Part shown: positions 16,888 through 24,921 of the stretch, piece after piece
How the letters are laid out: each line of letters starts with the position of its first letter
Position numbering within the stretch: position 1 is the stretch's first letter
Assembly (NCBI GenBank): GCA_014359965.1
Contig: JACIYK010000004.1
Coordinates: 1 to 32,188 of the forward strand
DNA: 32,188 bases
Reading direction: 5' to 3'
Source of the DNA: Candidatus Aminicenantota bacterium
Lineage (GTDB): Bacteria > Acidobacteriota > Aminicenantia > Aminicenantales > Saccharicenantaceae
The notes under the pieces: model-generated
Told to the model about the DNA's origin: nothing
The model's input: only the letters and a program-made list of their open reading frames with translations
The model's database searches: none
Position numbers and translations under genes: made by a program

Positions 16888-17652
16888 CTAGCTCTTTACG
16901 TTTTTTCTTTGGTTTCGGTAATTTTCTGCTGTCAGGCGCTGGCGGACGACTTCATAGAAGAAGACTGCGGCTGCGGCACTAACGTTGAGGCTGTTTACCT
17001 TGCCAAGCATAGGTATAGAAAGTAACTGGTCGCATTTTTTCTTGATGTTGGCTCGCAGCCCGTAACCTTCGGAGCCAAGGACAATAGCCACAGGCTGGGT
17101 GTAATCAAATTCAAACCACCTGGACTTGCTTTCACCATCTGCTCCAACTACCCAGACCCCTTGCTCTTTCAGCCATTCTATAGACCGGGCCAGGTTGGTA
17201 ACTCTGGCTACTTTAAGATGAGCCAGCGCTCCGGCCGCGGTGGTAGCCACTGTGGCGGTCAGACCGGCAGAATGTCTTTCTGGCAAAACCAGTCCATCAA
17301 CTCCTGCCCCCTCGGCACTTCTTATTATTGCTCCAATATTCTGTGGGTCTTCTACTTCGTCCAGGATGACCAGAAAAGCAGGATGGTCCTTTACCAGCAG
17401 GTCTTCAAGCTCTACGTATTCTTTTTCAGCCACAAAGGCAATGACACCCTGATGGTCTGGATGGAGGCGGTCAAGCCTTTCTCTTGGCACAAAAACCACC
17501 GGTATATGGTTGAGCCTGGCCAGAGCAATAATTTCGTTTATTCGGTGGTGACCTTTTTCCTTCTGAACGAAAATTTTATTGAGCCGGTTGGGACTGGCCT
17601 TGAGCCATTCCAGAATAGGGTTTATTCTGGCCAGACGGTCTTTTGCGGCCAT
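16888..17652 (-). CDS. rlmB: TrmH/RlmB-family 23S rRNA 2'-O-methyltransferase
   Basis: A 254-residue SPOUT-class enzyme that uses SAM to methylate a ribose 2'-OH, most likely G2251 of 23S rRNA. The short N-terminal substrate-binding domain ends near residue 80 (DHQGVIAFVAEKEY, as in RlmB). The knot domain has motif 1 DEVEDPQNIGAIIRSAE, motif 2 IVLGSEGYGL and motif 3 IPMLGKVNSLNVSAAAAV, the complete SAM-binding and catalytic set. The DHQG segment favours RlmB over the tRNA enzyme TrmH. The ribosome site AAGGAG lies about ten bases before the ATG. A -10-like TATAAT occurs upstream (17705-17710), but gltX read-through is also possible. Confidence 0.93.
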   Translation of the reverse strand: MAAKDRLARINPILEWLKASPNRLNKIFVQKEKGHHRINEIIALARLNHIPVVFVPRERLDRLHPDHQGVIAFVAEKEYVELEDLLVKDHPAFLVILDEVEDPQNIGAIIRSAEGAGVDGLVLPERHSAGLTATVATTAAGALAHLKVARVTNLARSIEWLKEQGVWVVGADGESKSRWFEFDYTQPVAIVLGSEGYGLRANIKKKCDQLLSIPMLGKVNSLNVSAAAAVFFYEVVRQRLTAENYRNQRKNVKS

Positions 17653-17704
17653 GTTTTTTTTTCTCCTTGTTAATACCTGAGTAAGAAGGAATTACTCTTT
17701 AATG

Positions 17705-17710
17705 ATTATA
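17705..17710 (-). promoter_or_regulatory. Possible -10 element upstream of rlmB
   Basis: A perfect TATAAT on the - strand, 53 bases before the rlmB start. The sequence 17 bp upstream (TTTTCC) is a poor -35, so this may be a weak or activator-dependent promoter. Confidence 0.35.
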
Positions 17711-17882
17711 GCCTAAAGAGAATATCAGGAAAAACTAAATTTTTTTAACTGGAAAATCAGGGTACTGAGCACATAGACTGCCCCTCTAACAATTAAAGTT
17801 GGTGAAGGACTAAAAGCCAGAGCTAATTTTCCCAGAAAACAATAATGTCCTCTGCCACTTTTAAAAAACAGTTTTTCTCAGC

Positions 17883-19397
17883 TCAAAGATTCAGGAAAGA
17901 AACCATCATTTTAACCCGCTCCAGGCAGCCGATAATTCTTCGGGGAAACTGAAGCCTAGCTCCTTCTTCCAGCAGGGGAATGAATTTGTCCAGTTCCAGA
18001 CCAGAGCCGCGGGCAGTCAGAACCACCCGTAAGGGGTGGTAAAGGTCCCTTCCTTTAATGCCGGTTTCTTTTTTGATTTCTCCAGTTATCCGGGCAAAGG
18101 TCTCGTAATTAAATTCTGACAAGTTAGCTATTTTCTGATAGAAAGTTTTTATGACCAGACGCGCGGAGCTGCTGGCAATGATTTCCTTGGCTTCCTGGTC
18201 AAGATTTTCCGGGTTGAAGTCAAAGAGAAGCTCAAATTTTTTGGGCAGTTCAGAAAATTTATCCACACCTTCCAGAAGAATTTCCACCGCTTTTTTCAAC
18301 CAAGTTTTTTGTTCTTCTGTGGCCGGGCTGCTTACCAGACCAGCTTCCTCCAGGTAGGGAAGTGCCAGGTTGAGTTTTTCTTCCGGACTGAGTTTTTTGA
18401 TGTGCTGACGGTTAAGCCAGTGTAATTTTTCGTAGTCAAATATGGCAGCGGAGCGGCTCACCCGGTTGAGGTCAAAAAGCTTTACCAGCTGCTGTAAGGT
18501 AAGCACTTCCTGACCTTCGGGTGGTGACCAGCCAAGAAAAGAAAGATAATTACACAGGGCTTCAGCTAGTATGCCTTCTCTCCGGAACTGATCAACAGAG
18601 GTGGCACCATGCCTTTTGCTCAGACGGGTGTTGTCTTTACCCATGACCATGGAGAGGTGAGCGAAAATTGGAGTCGGCCAGCCAAAAGCCTGGTAAAGCA
18701 GTATCTGCCTAGGGGTATTAGAGACGTGATCTTCTCCCCGGATAACATGGGTGATGTGCATGAGCGCGTCATCAATTACCACGGCATAATTGTAAGCGGG
18801 CATGCCGTTGGAACGAACGATGATGGGGTCACCGATGATTTTGAGGTCAAATTCTACATGGCCGCGCACCAGGTCATAAAAAGCCACTATTCCTTCTTCT
18901 GGTACTTTAAGCCTTATGGCCGCTGGTTCTCCGCAGCTGCGTCTCTTCTCCGCATCTTTAAGCGGGATGTTCCGGCATTTGCCGCTGTAGACAGGCATTC
19001 GGCCTTCGGCCAGGGCAGCTTCTCTTTCCCGCTCCAGTTCTTCCTGAGAACAGAAACAATAGTATGCTTTTCCTTCTTGAAGAAGCTGGTGAGCGTATTT
19101 GTGATAAAGCTCCAGACGTTCTGATTGGCGGTAAGGCCCGTAGGGTCCACCTATATCAGGGCCTTCGTCCCAATCCAGGCCCAGCCATCTCAGGTCCTGG
19201 ATGAGGTTCCTTTCGTATTCTTCCCTGGAACGCTCAAGGTCTGTATCTTCCACTCTCAGGACGAAGATACCATTGTTCTGCCTGGCAAAAAGCCAATTAA
19301 AGAGCGCAGTTCTGGCATTCCCCACATGAATGTAACCGGTCGGACTGGGGGCAAAACGAACGCGAATTTTTTCTTTTTCTGAAGCCTGGTTGTTCAT
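17883..19397 (-). CDS. gltX: Glutamyl-tRNA synthetase
   Basis: Charges tRNA-Glu. I chose the ATG at 19397 (504 residues), eight codons before the conserved IRVRFAPSPTG. A GTG 66 bases upstream would add a poorly conserved extension, and neither start has a clear ribosome site. The class I HIGH motif appears as HVGN in PSPTGYIHVGNARTAL, and KMSKS appears as RLSKR in DNTRLSKRHGATS, both accepted variants. The CFC pair and later Cys (GKCRN) match the zinc-binding insertion of many bacterial GluRS. The C-terminal helical anticodon-binding domain is full length. Whether it also charges tRNA-Gln depends on GatCAB, not visible here. It is 230 bp upstream of rlmB. Confidence 0.96.
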   Translation of the reverse strand: MNNQASEKEKIRVRFAPSPTGYIHVGNARTALFNWLFARQNNGIFVLRVEDTDLERSREEYERNLIQDLRWLGLDWDEGPDIGGPYGPYRQSERLELYHKYAHQLLQEGKAYYCFCSQEELEREREAALAEGRMPVYSGKCRNIPLKDAEKRRSCGEPAAIRLKVPEEGIVAFYDLVRGHVEFDLKIIGDPIIVRSNGMPAYNYAVVIDDALMHITHVIRGEDHVSNTPRQILLYQAFGWPTPIFAHLSMVMGKDNTRLSKRHGATSVDQFRREGILAEALCNYLSFLGWSPPEGQEVLTLQQLVKLFDLNRVSRSAAIFDYEKLHWLNRQHIKKLSPEEKLNLALPYLEEAGLVSSPATEEQKTWLKKAVEILLEGVDKFSELPKKFELLFDFNPENLDQEAKEIIASSSARLVIKTFYQKIANLSEFNYETFARITGEIKKETGIKGRDLYHPLRVVLTARGSGLELDKFIPLLEEGARLQFPRRIIGCLERVKMMVSFLNL

Positions 19398-19738
19398 AGC
19401 GTAAGAATAATGCCGATATTTCGAAAAATCAAGAGATGACAATTTCTTAGTTGAAAATGACACAACAGCACTAAATTTTATGCCTGGTTTTGGCTAAAAA
19501 ATTTATCATCGCCATAAGTTAAAAAGTTTTAGCCGTAGCTGCCTTCTGTAAATCGAAACTAAACTAAATATTGACTCCTCAGGCAAAAGACTTCTTCATA
19601 TACTAACTTATGCTTGTTGAGTTGGGGAAAGTTGCCATTCTTAATAACCGATACTTCAGTGGAGCCTGGCTGAAAGGCGGTCAACGATTTTTGTTTTAAC
19701 AGTTTTTTCCCAGCAAAAAGTTAGAGCCTGGTTAAAGT
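19398..19738. other. 341-bp spacer upstream of gltX
   Basis: Lies between gltX and the end of the DUF4412-like gene. It contains an interrupted inverted repeat, GGCTAAAA (19492-19499) and TTTTAGCC (19527-19534), which would form a leader hairpin in the gltX mRNA. A weak - strand promoter candidate (TTGCCT, 17 bp, TTTAGT) lies about 80-110 bases further upstream. I see no T-box hallmarks, no gene and no convincing terminator. Confidence 0.4.
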
Positions 19739-20476
19739 TTAGAAAAAACCCTGCAAATCTTCCATAGACAGCTTGTCCTTTTTTTTGTAGTCGGCCGGAA
19801 CAGAATATATACCTGGGGGAGGGCTTTTCTTGCTGATTTCTACCACTTCATAGCGGGAGTTTATTTCCAGGCCCATAGTCTGAGTCTGAGTTTCGTAAGC
19901 TATCCAGAGCCCTTTTATTTTTGCTAATTCAGCCATGGCTTTATCATTTCCCTTAAGCTCCAGCTTGATTACTTCAGGCCAGATTTTTTCAATAAAAGAT
20001 TTCAGGTTAAAAGGCAATTCCTCTGAGGCCCAGACTTTCATGTTTATAGGAGACATCAAGACAGACATTTCCACCTTATAGCCCTGGCAATTGATGTTAT
20101 TTATGGTTTTCGTTTCTCCAGTTGGTTTGACTGAAATCGTCAGCTGGTCCAGGGCTTGCGCCATCTGGGCCATTTCCTCAGGCAGCAGACTGGCGAAATC
20201 CACAGGTGGAGTCAGTTCCAAGTAGGATTTTGATTGATGAAAAATCAGGTAGATTTTGTTCTTTTTGATATCATAGAGGGTGGAGGTCAGGTCACCATTT
20301 TTCTGCAAATAGAAATCGTTTGCTATCCATTGTTCGGATATGATTTCCCGGGCCGGGATGTTCTGGCCGTAGGCATTTATCGGGTCAGTGGTGCTTCTGG
20401 CTCTGAGGTAAACATCAGCCCGGACAGCTGAAAACAGAATTAGCAGCGCTGACACCAGGTATAAAAATTTTTTCAT
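19739..20476 (-). CDS. Exported DUF4412-like protein
   Basis: 245 residues with a Sec signal peptide (MKKF, hydrophobic stretch, cleavage near VRA-D). The mature part starts DVYLRARSTTDP and contains strand-rich phrases typical of the DUF4412/lipoprotein-carrier-like fold: IISEQWIANDFYLQKNGD, NKIYLIFHQSKSYLEL, NINCQGYKVEM and LEINSRYEVVEI. Such proteins are predicted periplasmic beta-sheet proteins that may bind a hydrophobic ligand, but no function is established. There is no lipobox Cys, so it is soluble in the periplasm. A good ribosome site AGGAGG precedes the ATG by seven bases. It is divergent from the small membrane protein gene at 20585. The family assignment is from memory of sequence style and is moderate. 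Confidence 0.65.
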   Translation of the reverse strand: MKKFLYLVSALLILFSAVRADVYLRARSTTDPINAYGQNIPAREIISEQWIANDFYLQKNGDLTSTLYDIKKNKIYLIFHQSKSYLELTPPVDFASLLPEEMAQMAQALDQLTISVKPTGETKTINNINCQGYKVEMSVLMSPINMKVWASEELPFNLKSFIEKIWPEVIKLELKGNDKAMAELAKIKGLWIAYETQTQTMGLEINSRYEVVEISKKSPPPGIYSVPADYKKKDKLSMEDLQGFF

Positions 20477-20524
20477 CAGGTGCCTCCTGAGCTAGTTACT
20501 TTTTTATTTTACTATTTTATTAAA

Positions 20525-20554
20525 ATTAATCCCTTGAATCCAGCAGAAAGTCAA
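20525..20554 (-). promoter_or_regulatory. Candidate promoter of the DUF4412-like gene
   Basis: On the - strand, TTGACT (20554-20549), 18 bp and ATTAAT (20530-20525). The -35 is strong and the -10 is weak. Confidence 0.35.
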
Positions 20555-20561
20555 GTAAAAT
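20534..20561 (+). promoter_or_regulatory. Candidate promoter of the small membrane protein gene
   Basis: TTGAAT (20534-20539), 16 bp and TAAAAT (20556-20561), placing a start about 17 bases before the ATG at 20585. It interleaves with the opposing promoter of the DUF4412-like gene, so the two would exclude one another. Confidence 0.4.
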
Positions 20562-20584
20562 AGGTATCTAACAGGTAATGAGTA

Positions 20585-20992
20585 ATGCCCGAAAAAGTGA
20601 TGCTTTCCCGTCTGGTTCTCAGGGTTTTCGGCCTTCTTGGACTGCTAACCGCAGGGGCAGTTTTATTCCTCATGATTTACAGCCAGTCAGTTGCGGGAAG
20701 TGAACCAGCTCTGAAACATCTCAGCGGTGTTGATTTCATAATTGGCCATGGCCTGTTAATCTTGATTGTCTTTCTGGCTTTTTCCTTGATCAGCTTAATT
20801 ACTGCCTCTGGATTAGCCAGGCGGGAAAAATGGGCCTGGTTGACCGGTCTTATGGTAAGTGTGTTTTTATTGCCCTTAATCCCGCTTGGCACTATTTTCG
20901 GTTTGAAGATGATGTTTTGTCTGACCAGCCAAGATTCGAGAACCTGGCTTCAGCTTTTAAAGCCCGAAGTCATTAAAAAAAAGACCAGTTGA
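20585..20992 (+). CDS. Small inner-membrane protein, unknown function
   Basis: 135 residues with three predicted membrane helices (about 10-31, 48-73 and 81-108), short loops (RREKWAW between helices 2 and 3) and a basic C-terminus ending in IKKKTS. By the positive-inside rule the C-terminus is probably cytoplasmic. I do not recognise the family. The predicted start has only a partial ribosome site (AGG about nine bases upstream). It has its own candidate promoter and lies 135 bp before the barrel gene, which may be co-transcribed. The hydrophobic pattern makes a real gene likely. Confidence 0.65.
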   Translation: MPEKVMLSRLVLRVFGLLGLLTAGAVLFLMIYSQSVAGSEPALKHLSGVDFIIGHGLLILIVFLAFSLISLITASGLARREKWAWLTGLMVSVFLLPLIPLGTIFGLKMMFCLTSQDSRTWLQLLKPEVIKKKTS

Positions 20993-21127
20993 GTCCAGAC
21001 CTGTCTCAGAGAATGAAACTGACCAGCAGGTTTAAGAAAATTTTTGACCTCCTGAGTGAGGATAAAACCAGGTAGAAAAAACTGGTCAGAGATGTTTCGC
21101 TTGAGCCCTGGCCAGTAGGAGTCTGAG

Positions 21128-22396
21128 ATGAAACATAAGCTGCTAGGTTTAAGTTGGATTCTGGCCATAATTTGTTCTTTTCTTTCAGGTCAGCTTCAGG
21201 CCCAGGAAAGAATTTATCGTCCGCAACCTGAGCCGCCCAAAGTATTTATTGATTGCCATCAGTGCGACATGGCCTACATTCGCCAGGAGATTACCTTTGT
21301 CAACTTTGTCCGGGAAAGAAGCGAAGCAGACATTCATGTTCTGATTACAATCCAGCCTACGGGAGATGGTGGCCGAGAGTATACTCTGAATTTCATCGGC
21401 CGTAATAATTTTTATGATCTTCATAACACTCTGAAGTATGTAGCTGAAAGAACTTACTCGGCTGATGTTGAGCGAAAGGGGCTTGTGCGGGTGCTTAAGC
21501 TGGGGCTAGTTCCCTACCTGAGCAAAACAGATTTAGGTGATTATTTAAAAATAGATTTTGAAAAAAGAATGCCGCAACCCGAAATTGAGGACCCCTGGAA
21601 CTTCTGGGTTTTTAGCCTGGGGTTGTCCGGAAGCCTGTCTGGTGAGCAGAGCAAAAATTTTATTTCTCTTCATAGTAATTTCAGTGCCAACCGTGTTACC
21701 AAGAAAGTAAAGTTTCGTTCCGGCCTTTCCGGCCACCTCAACCACAGCGCCTATAAGGTTGAACAGGACGAGACAACTCAAACCATTACCTCCAGCCAGA
21801 ATAGCTTCGGTTTTTCCAGCCTTCTGGTCTATGCTCTGAATGACCACTGGTCAGTGGGTGGCTGGTTTGGACTGAGCTCCGCCACCTACAATAACATAAA
21901 ACTGGCCATCAATCCGGCTCCAGCATTGGAGTATAATTTTTTCCCCTACTCGGAATCAACCCGAAGACAGCTTCGGGTGCTCTACCGAGTTGGCTATAGC
22001 TATAATTTTTATTACGAAGAAACAATTTACGACAAAACAAAAGAAAGCCTGTTAGGTGAAACTCTTTCTGTAACTTTTGAAATGAAGGAGCCATGGGGAA
22101 ATATTAGAGCTGTGCTGGAAGGCTTCCATTATTTTCATGATTTCAGCAAAAACCACCTGGTTTTTTCCACTAATATGAACCTCAGATTATACAGAGGTTT
22201 TTCGATAGGATTCTCTGGCCGTTTTTCCAAGATTAATGACCAGGTCTATTTGGCTAAAGGAGATCTAAGTTTGGAAGATGTTCTGCTTCAAAGAAAGGCT
22301 CTAGCCACTTCTTATAGCTACGGGATTTCTCTCGGGGTCAGCTATACTTTTGGCTCCATTTATGCTGGGGTGGTCAACCCCCGCTTTGGAAATTAG
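21128..22396 (+). CDS. Outer-membrane beta-barrel protein with conserved periplasmic N-domain
   Basis: 422 residues with a Sec signal peptide (cleavage near LQA-Q). Residues about 35-155 form an alpha/beta domain that begins VFIDCHQCDMAYIRQEI, continues FVNFVRERSEADIHVLIT, then GGREYTLNFIG, and ends GLVRVLKLGLVPYL. I recall similar N-domains (DC..CD..YIR.EI.FVNYVRD, GGGG..YTL.F.G) in uncharacterised proteins of Acidobacteria- and Gemmatimonadetes-like bacteria, always before a barrel. Strand prediction by eye gives many amphipathic strands from residue 160 to the end (LVYALNDHWSVGGWFGLSS, RGFSIGFSGRFSK, YSYGISLGVSYTFG). The C-terminus is RFGN, not the classic terminal Phe. The N-domain resembles the small periplasmic domains of TolB/CsgG-like proteins in rhythm only; function is unknown. 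The ribosome site is TAGGAG. Confidence 0.75.
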   Translation: MKHKLLGLSWILAIICSFLSGQLQAQERIYRPQPEPPKVFIDCHQCDMAYIRQEITFVNFVRERSEADIHVLITIQPTGDGGREYTLNFIGRNNFYDLHNTLKYVAERTYSADVERKGLVRVLKLGLVPYLSKTDLGDYLKIDFEKRMPQPEIEDPWNFWVFSLGLSGSLSGEQSKNFISLHSNFSANRVTKKVKFRSGLSGHLNHSAYKVEQDETTQTITSSQNSFGFSSLLVYALNDHWSVGGWFGLSSATYNNIKLAINPAPALEYNFFPYSESTRRQLRVLYRVGYSYNFYYEETIYDKTKESLLGETLSVTFEMKEPWGNIRAVLEGFHYFHDFSKNHLVFSTNMNLRLYRGFSIGFSGRFSKINDQVYLAKGDLSLEDVLLQRKALATSYSYGISLGVSYTFGSIYAGVVNPRFGN

Positions 22397-22592
22397 ACGT
22401 CTTAAGAAAAATAAGAAACGGTTTGTTATTATTATAAAATTTAAGCCTGCTTCTTAACTTTTTCAGAAAGGATGGGTCAGTTTGAAAGTTAACGATTGAG
22501 CAAATAACCAATGAAACCCGTTTTTAGATTAACGTTCGGAAGTAGTAATTTTTCAAATAAAATGTTAATAATATATTTACGTTATTACGACA

Positions 22593-23951
22593 TTACGACT
22601 GGACCTTCTGACTCTTGACCACCAGGCGGTCGTAAATGGCCAGCCCGGCCATAGAACAAACGCCCAAAAAAGCGATAGTTGCCCAGATGATGATGTATTC
22701 TGGCTGAGCTCCATTCTGCAGCGGCGTAGCAATATATTTTTGATAAAGAGCCCCGCCGATTGGACCGCCGATAATACTACCAATGGCTACTGGCAGGTTG
22801 GCATAGCCCAGATAAAGACCTTCTTCACCTTTGGGTGCGATGCGGCCGATGTATTCATAAATGCGTGGTGAAGCCATCATCTCACCCACAGCCATGGAAG
22901 CAATGCTTATTAGCAGAAAAAGACCGGCCACTGGCAAACCTAGTCCAGCCAGGGAAATTTTCTGCTTGAGGTCGGAGAAAATAAGCACCGGGAGAATGTT
23001 TAAAAGCATTCCCGTGGTTGTAACTCCAACTCCCAGCATGATGGACTTTACCGGTGTCCATTTTCTGACTAGCCTGGTAATTAATAACTGGAAACAAACT
23101 ATCATTAACGGATTAGCCAGAGTATATAGCTCCACCGGTGCATTGGGGTCAATGTGCCGCAGGAAGAGAGGGATCAGGTTGTAAAGCTGAACGTAAAGGA
23201 ACCAGAACAGGGCGATAACGATAAGAAAAAAGACAAATTTCAGGTTGCTCAGAACAACAAAGATTCCTAAAATGGCTTCTTTTAAAGTTTTTTTTCTGGC
23301 CACCTGATTGTCCTTAAGCCCGTCGCTTACGTATTCTGGTTCGCGGTAGAGGAAAAGCACTACCAGAAGACCCAGGAAAACGAAAAGGGTGGAGGCATAA
23401 GTGAAAATGGCCGGGATGCCCAACCTGGTTCTTATAAAATAGGAAACTCCACGGCCAGTTATAGAACCTATGTTAATCACCATGTAAAAAATGCCAAAAC
23501 CAAGGGTAGCATAAGCCCCGGAGGTCTTCTGCACAGTGCCTGCGATGCAAGGCTTGACAATAGAACCGCCCAGGCCAATCAGAATAATAGCCAGAACGAC
23601 TGGAAGAGTGTAATTGGACACCAGATCAGTACCGACCAGAACCGGCCAGAGTTTCTGGACGTTGCCCATGATGAAGTAGCCAAGCAAGAGCATGATGAAA
23701 GAAAGGGTTAAAGAGCGTTTGTACCCGTACTTGTCAGCTAGGGTGCCTGAAACGATGGGCATGAAATAGATAAGCCCCCAGAGCAGAGAACCGTTAAGGA
23801 AAGTGGCGAAAGTGGGGGCCATGCCCAAAACCTCTTTCAGGTAAATAACCATGAAAGAAGCCATGGAATAGTAAGCGGCTCGCTCAAAAAGCTCTATGGT
23901 GTTAGCAGTCCAGAATGTTTTTGGAAAATGAGCGCTTTCCTTTGGTGTCAT
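22593..23951 (-). CDS. POT/PTR2-type MFS transporter, probably proton-coupled peptide uptake
   Basis: 452-residue polytopic inner-membrane protein with 12 or more helices. The first helix carries the ExxER motif of proton-dependent oligopeptide transporters, NTIELFERAAYYS. The MFS loop GTLADKYGYKRSL follows helix 2, and GLGGSIVKPCIAG matches the POT signature in helix 4. The second half has VGEMMASPRIYEYIGRIAP, where the Glu corresponds to the conserved helix-10 region of the family. These proteins import di- and tripeptides with protons; some members transport other solutes, so the substrate is inferred. The ribosome site is GAGGTG. It stands alone on the - strand. Peptide import would complement the exported M16 peptidases, but there is no linkage evidence. 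Confidence 0.85.
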   Translation of the reverse strand: MTPKESAHFPKTFWTANTIELFERAAYYSMASFMVIYLKEVLGMAPTFATFLNGSLLWGLIYFMPIVSGTLADKYGYKRSLTLSFIMLLLGYFIMGNVQKLWPVLVGTDLVSNYTLPVVLAIILIGLGGSIVKPCIAGTVQKTSGAYATLGFGIFYMVINIGSITGRGVSYFIRTRLGIPAIFTYASTLFVFLGLLVVLFLYREPEYVSDGLKDNQVARKKTLKEAILGIFVVLSNLKFVFFLIVIALFWFLYVQLYNLIPLFLRHIDPNAPVELYTLANPLMIVCFQLLITRLVRKWTPVKSIMLGVGVTTTGMLLNILPVLIFSDLKQKISLAGLGLPVAGLFLLISIASMAVGEMMASPRIYEYIGRIAPKGEEGLYLGYANLPVAIGSIIGGPIGGALYQKYIATPLQNGAQPEYIIIWATIAFLGVCSMAGLAIYDRLVVKSQKVQS

Positions 23952-24016
23952 ATTTTCACCTCAAAGGCAGATTAAATTAAAGCCGGAAAATTTTTTCCTA
24001 TGATATCAAGAAAAAG

Positions 24017-24028
24017 AGACGGACGTCT
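24017..24028. repeat. Short inverted repeat upstream of the POT gene
   Basis: AGACG and CGTCT flank a two-base GA spacer, 66 bases before the POT transporter start and just upstream of a - strand -10-like TATCAT (24003-24008). It could be a regulator half-site pair; it is short enough to be chance. Confidence 0.25.
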
Positions 24029-24197
24029 ATTATTTTTTAGTTTTTAGTTTGATTTAATGAGGCGTTCAGCCAGAGTTCTTTTTCAGAAAGGGCAGTGAAA
24101 TTTACTAAAAGTTAAAGGGATAAATTATTTTAATTTAATTAATAAGACAAGTAAAATTACTATAAAATAGCTCAAAAAAATATTAAGGGAGAAAAAA

Positions 24198-24537
24198 ATG
24201 AGCCGAGCTAACTGGATAGACGAGTTTGTCGGAGCTATTACCATAACTGACCTGGAAGGCAAAATACTTTATCTCAATCAGAAAGCGGCTGAGGTTTTTG
24301 CGGCCGATGGGGGGTAGGGTTAGTCGGACAGAATATATTTGGCTGCCATCGTCCTGAATCAGCCGCAAAAATAAGAGAAATTCTTAAGACTGGGAAGCCA
24401 AACGTTTATACCATTGAAAAGTGTGGAAAAAAGAAAATTATTTTTCAGTGCTGCTGGACGGCTGGCGGGAAAAAATGGGCTTGATGGAATTAAGTCTGGA
24501 AATTCCACCTGAGATACCACATTTCGTCCGAAGTTGA
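24198..24537 (+). pseudogene. Small PAS-domain protein gene broken by two frameshifts
   Basis: Starts with a good ribosome site (AAGGGAG) and ATG, reading MSRANWIDEFVGAITITD, LEGKILYLNQKAAEVFAADGG, then TAG at 24315. Stepping back one base at the six-G run (24309-24314) continues GLVGQNIFGCH, ESAAKIREILKTGKPNVY, TIEKCGKKKIIFQCCW up to a TGA at 24482. A second one-base step at the six-A run (24470-24475) continues GLMELSLEIPPEIPHFVRS and stops at 24535-24537. The joined product of about 113 residues has the order and conserved phrases of a known small PAS family (DGG..L.G.N, NVYTIEK.G.KK, ELS.EIP.E.PHFVR). Both lesions are one missing base at a homopolymer, so recent mutation or consensus error is possible. 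It is convergent with the phosphorelay operon. Confidence 0.75.
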
Positions 24538-24921
24538 TTTGCTTGCGGCTAAACCTTCTGACCAGGCAACGACAGAAGGAAATTTAAGTTCAAGCCAATT
24601 ATTTTTGTTTTAACCTTCGGATCTGGTGAATCGTCGATAGTTATGAACTGGAAGTAAGGAAGGCGGTGGAAGAGTGTTGATAATAAAGCTGCTTTAAATT
24701 TTTTGCGAAATTGATGATTAGAATTAAGGCGTTAAGACAGGTCGTTTTTTATAAAAAGCAGTAAAAAACCTGCTCCTCAATAATAAAGCAAGATGAAAGC
24801 AAACCAGGTAAGCAAACAAAAGCATTTGACTTGGCCCGGTTATTTGGTCAAAAACGACTGGTAAGTAGCAAGAAGAGCACTGATTACGTGACTTGTAATC
24901 AGGAGCTTTAATTAATTATTT
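24538..24921. other. 384-bp spacer between the broken PAS gene and the HPt gene
   Basis: No intact frame. The end nearest the HPt gene has a perfect hairpin (24880-24902). A weaker hairpin AGCAG/CTGCT at 24757-24774 is followed on the - strand by TTTTTA. Short stretches with protein-like composition appear in different frames around 24600-24720, but they do not join into a recognisable domain. Confidence 0.45.
24880..24902 (-). terminator. Hairpin after the phosphorelay operon, probable terminator
   Basis: CTGATTAC and GTAATCAG form a perfect 8-bp stem with a seven-base loop, extendable by AGC/GCT across small bulges (24876-24907). It lies about 20 bases after the HPt stop. The sequence following on the - strand (TGCTCTTCTTGC) is only moderately U-rich, so termination may be incomplete. 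The + strand side is also followed by T/A-rich sequence, so it may act in both directions. Confidence 0.5.

Noticed and set aside
19492-19534. T-box or attenuator upstream of gltX
   Set aside because: The inverted repeat has a long loop, no following T-run and no T-box sequence. It is reported only as part of the spacer.
24183-24368. 61-codon - strand frame across the broken PAS gene
   Set aside because: The + strand carries the PAS signature and ribosome site in two pieces; the antisense frame has neither.
24309-24475. Programmed -1 frameshifting as the explanation of the PAS gene
   Set aside because: The runs do not form a standard X XXY YYZ heptamer in phase, I see no downstream pseudoknot, and two successive shifts in a 113-residue protein would be very inefficient. 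Kept only as an outside possibility.
24590-24720. Possible decayed receiver-domain fragment after the PAS gene
   Set aside because: Short phrases such as VDSYELEVRKAVEEC and DNKAALNFLRN look receiver-like, but they are in different frames, too close together and interrupted by several stops.
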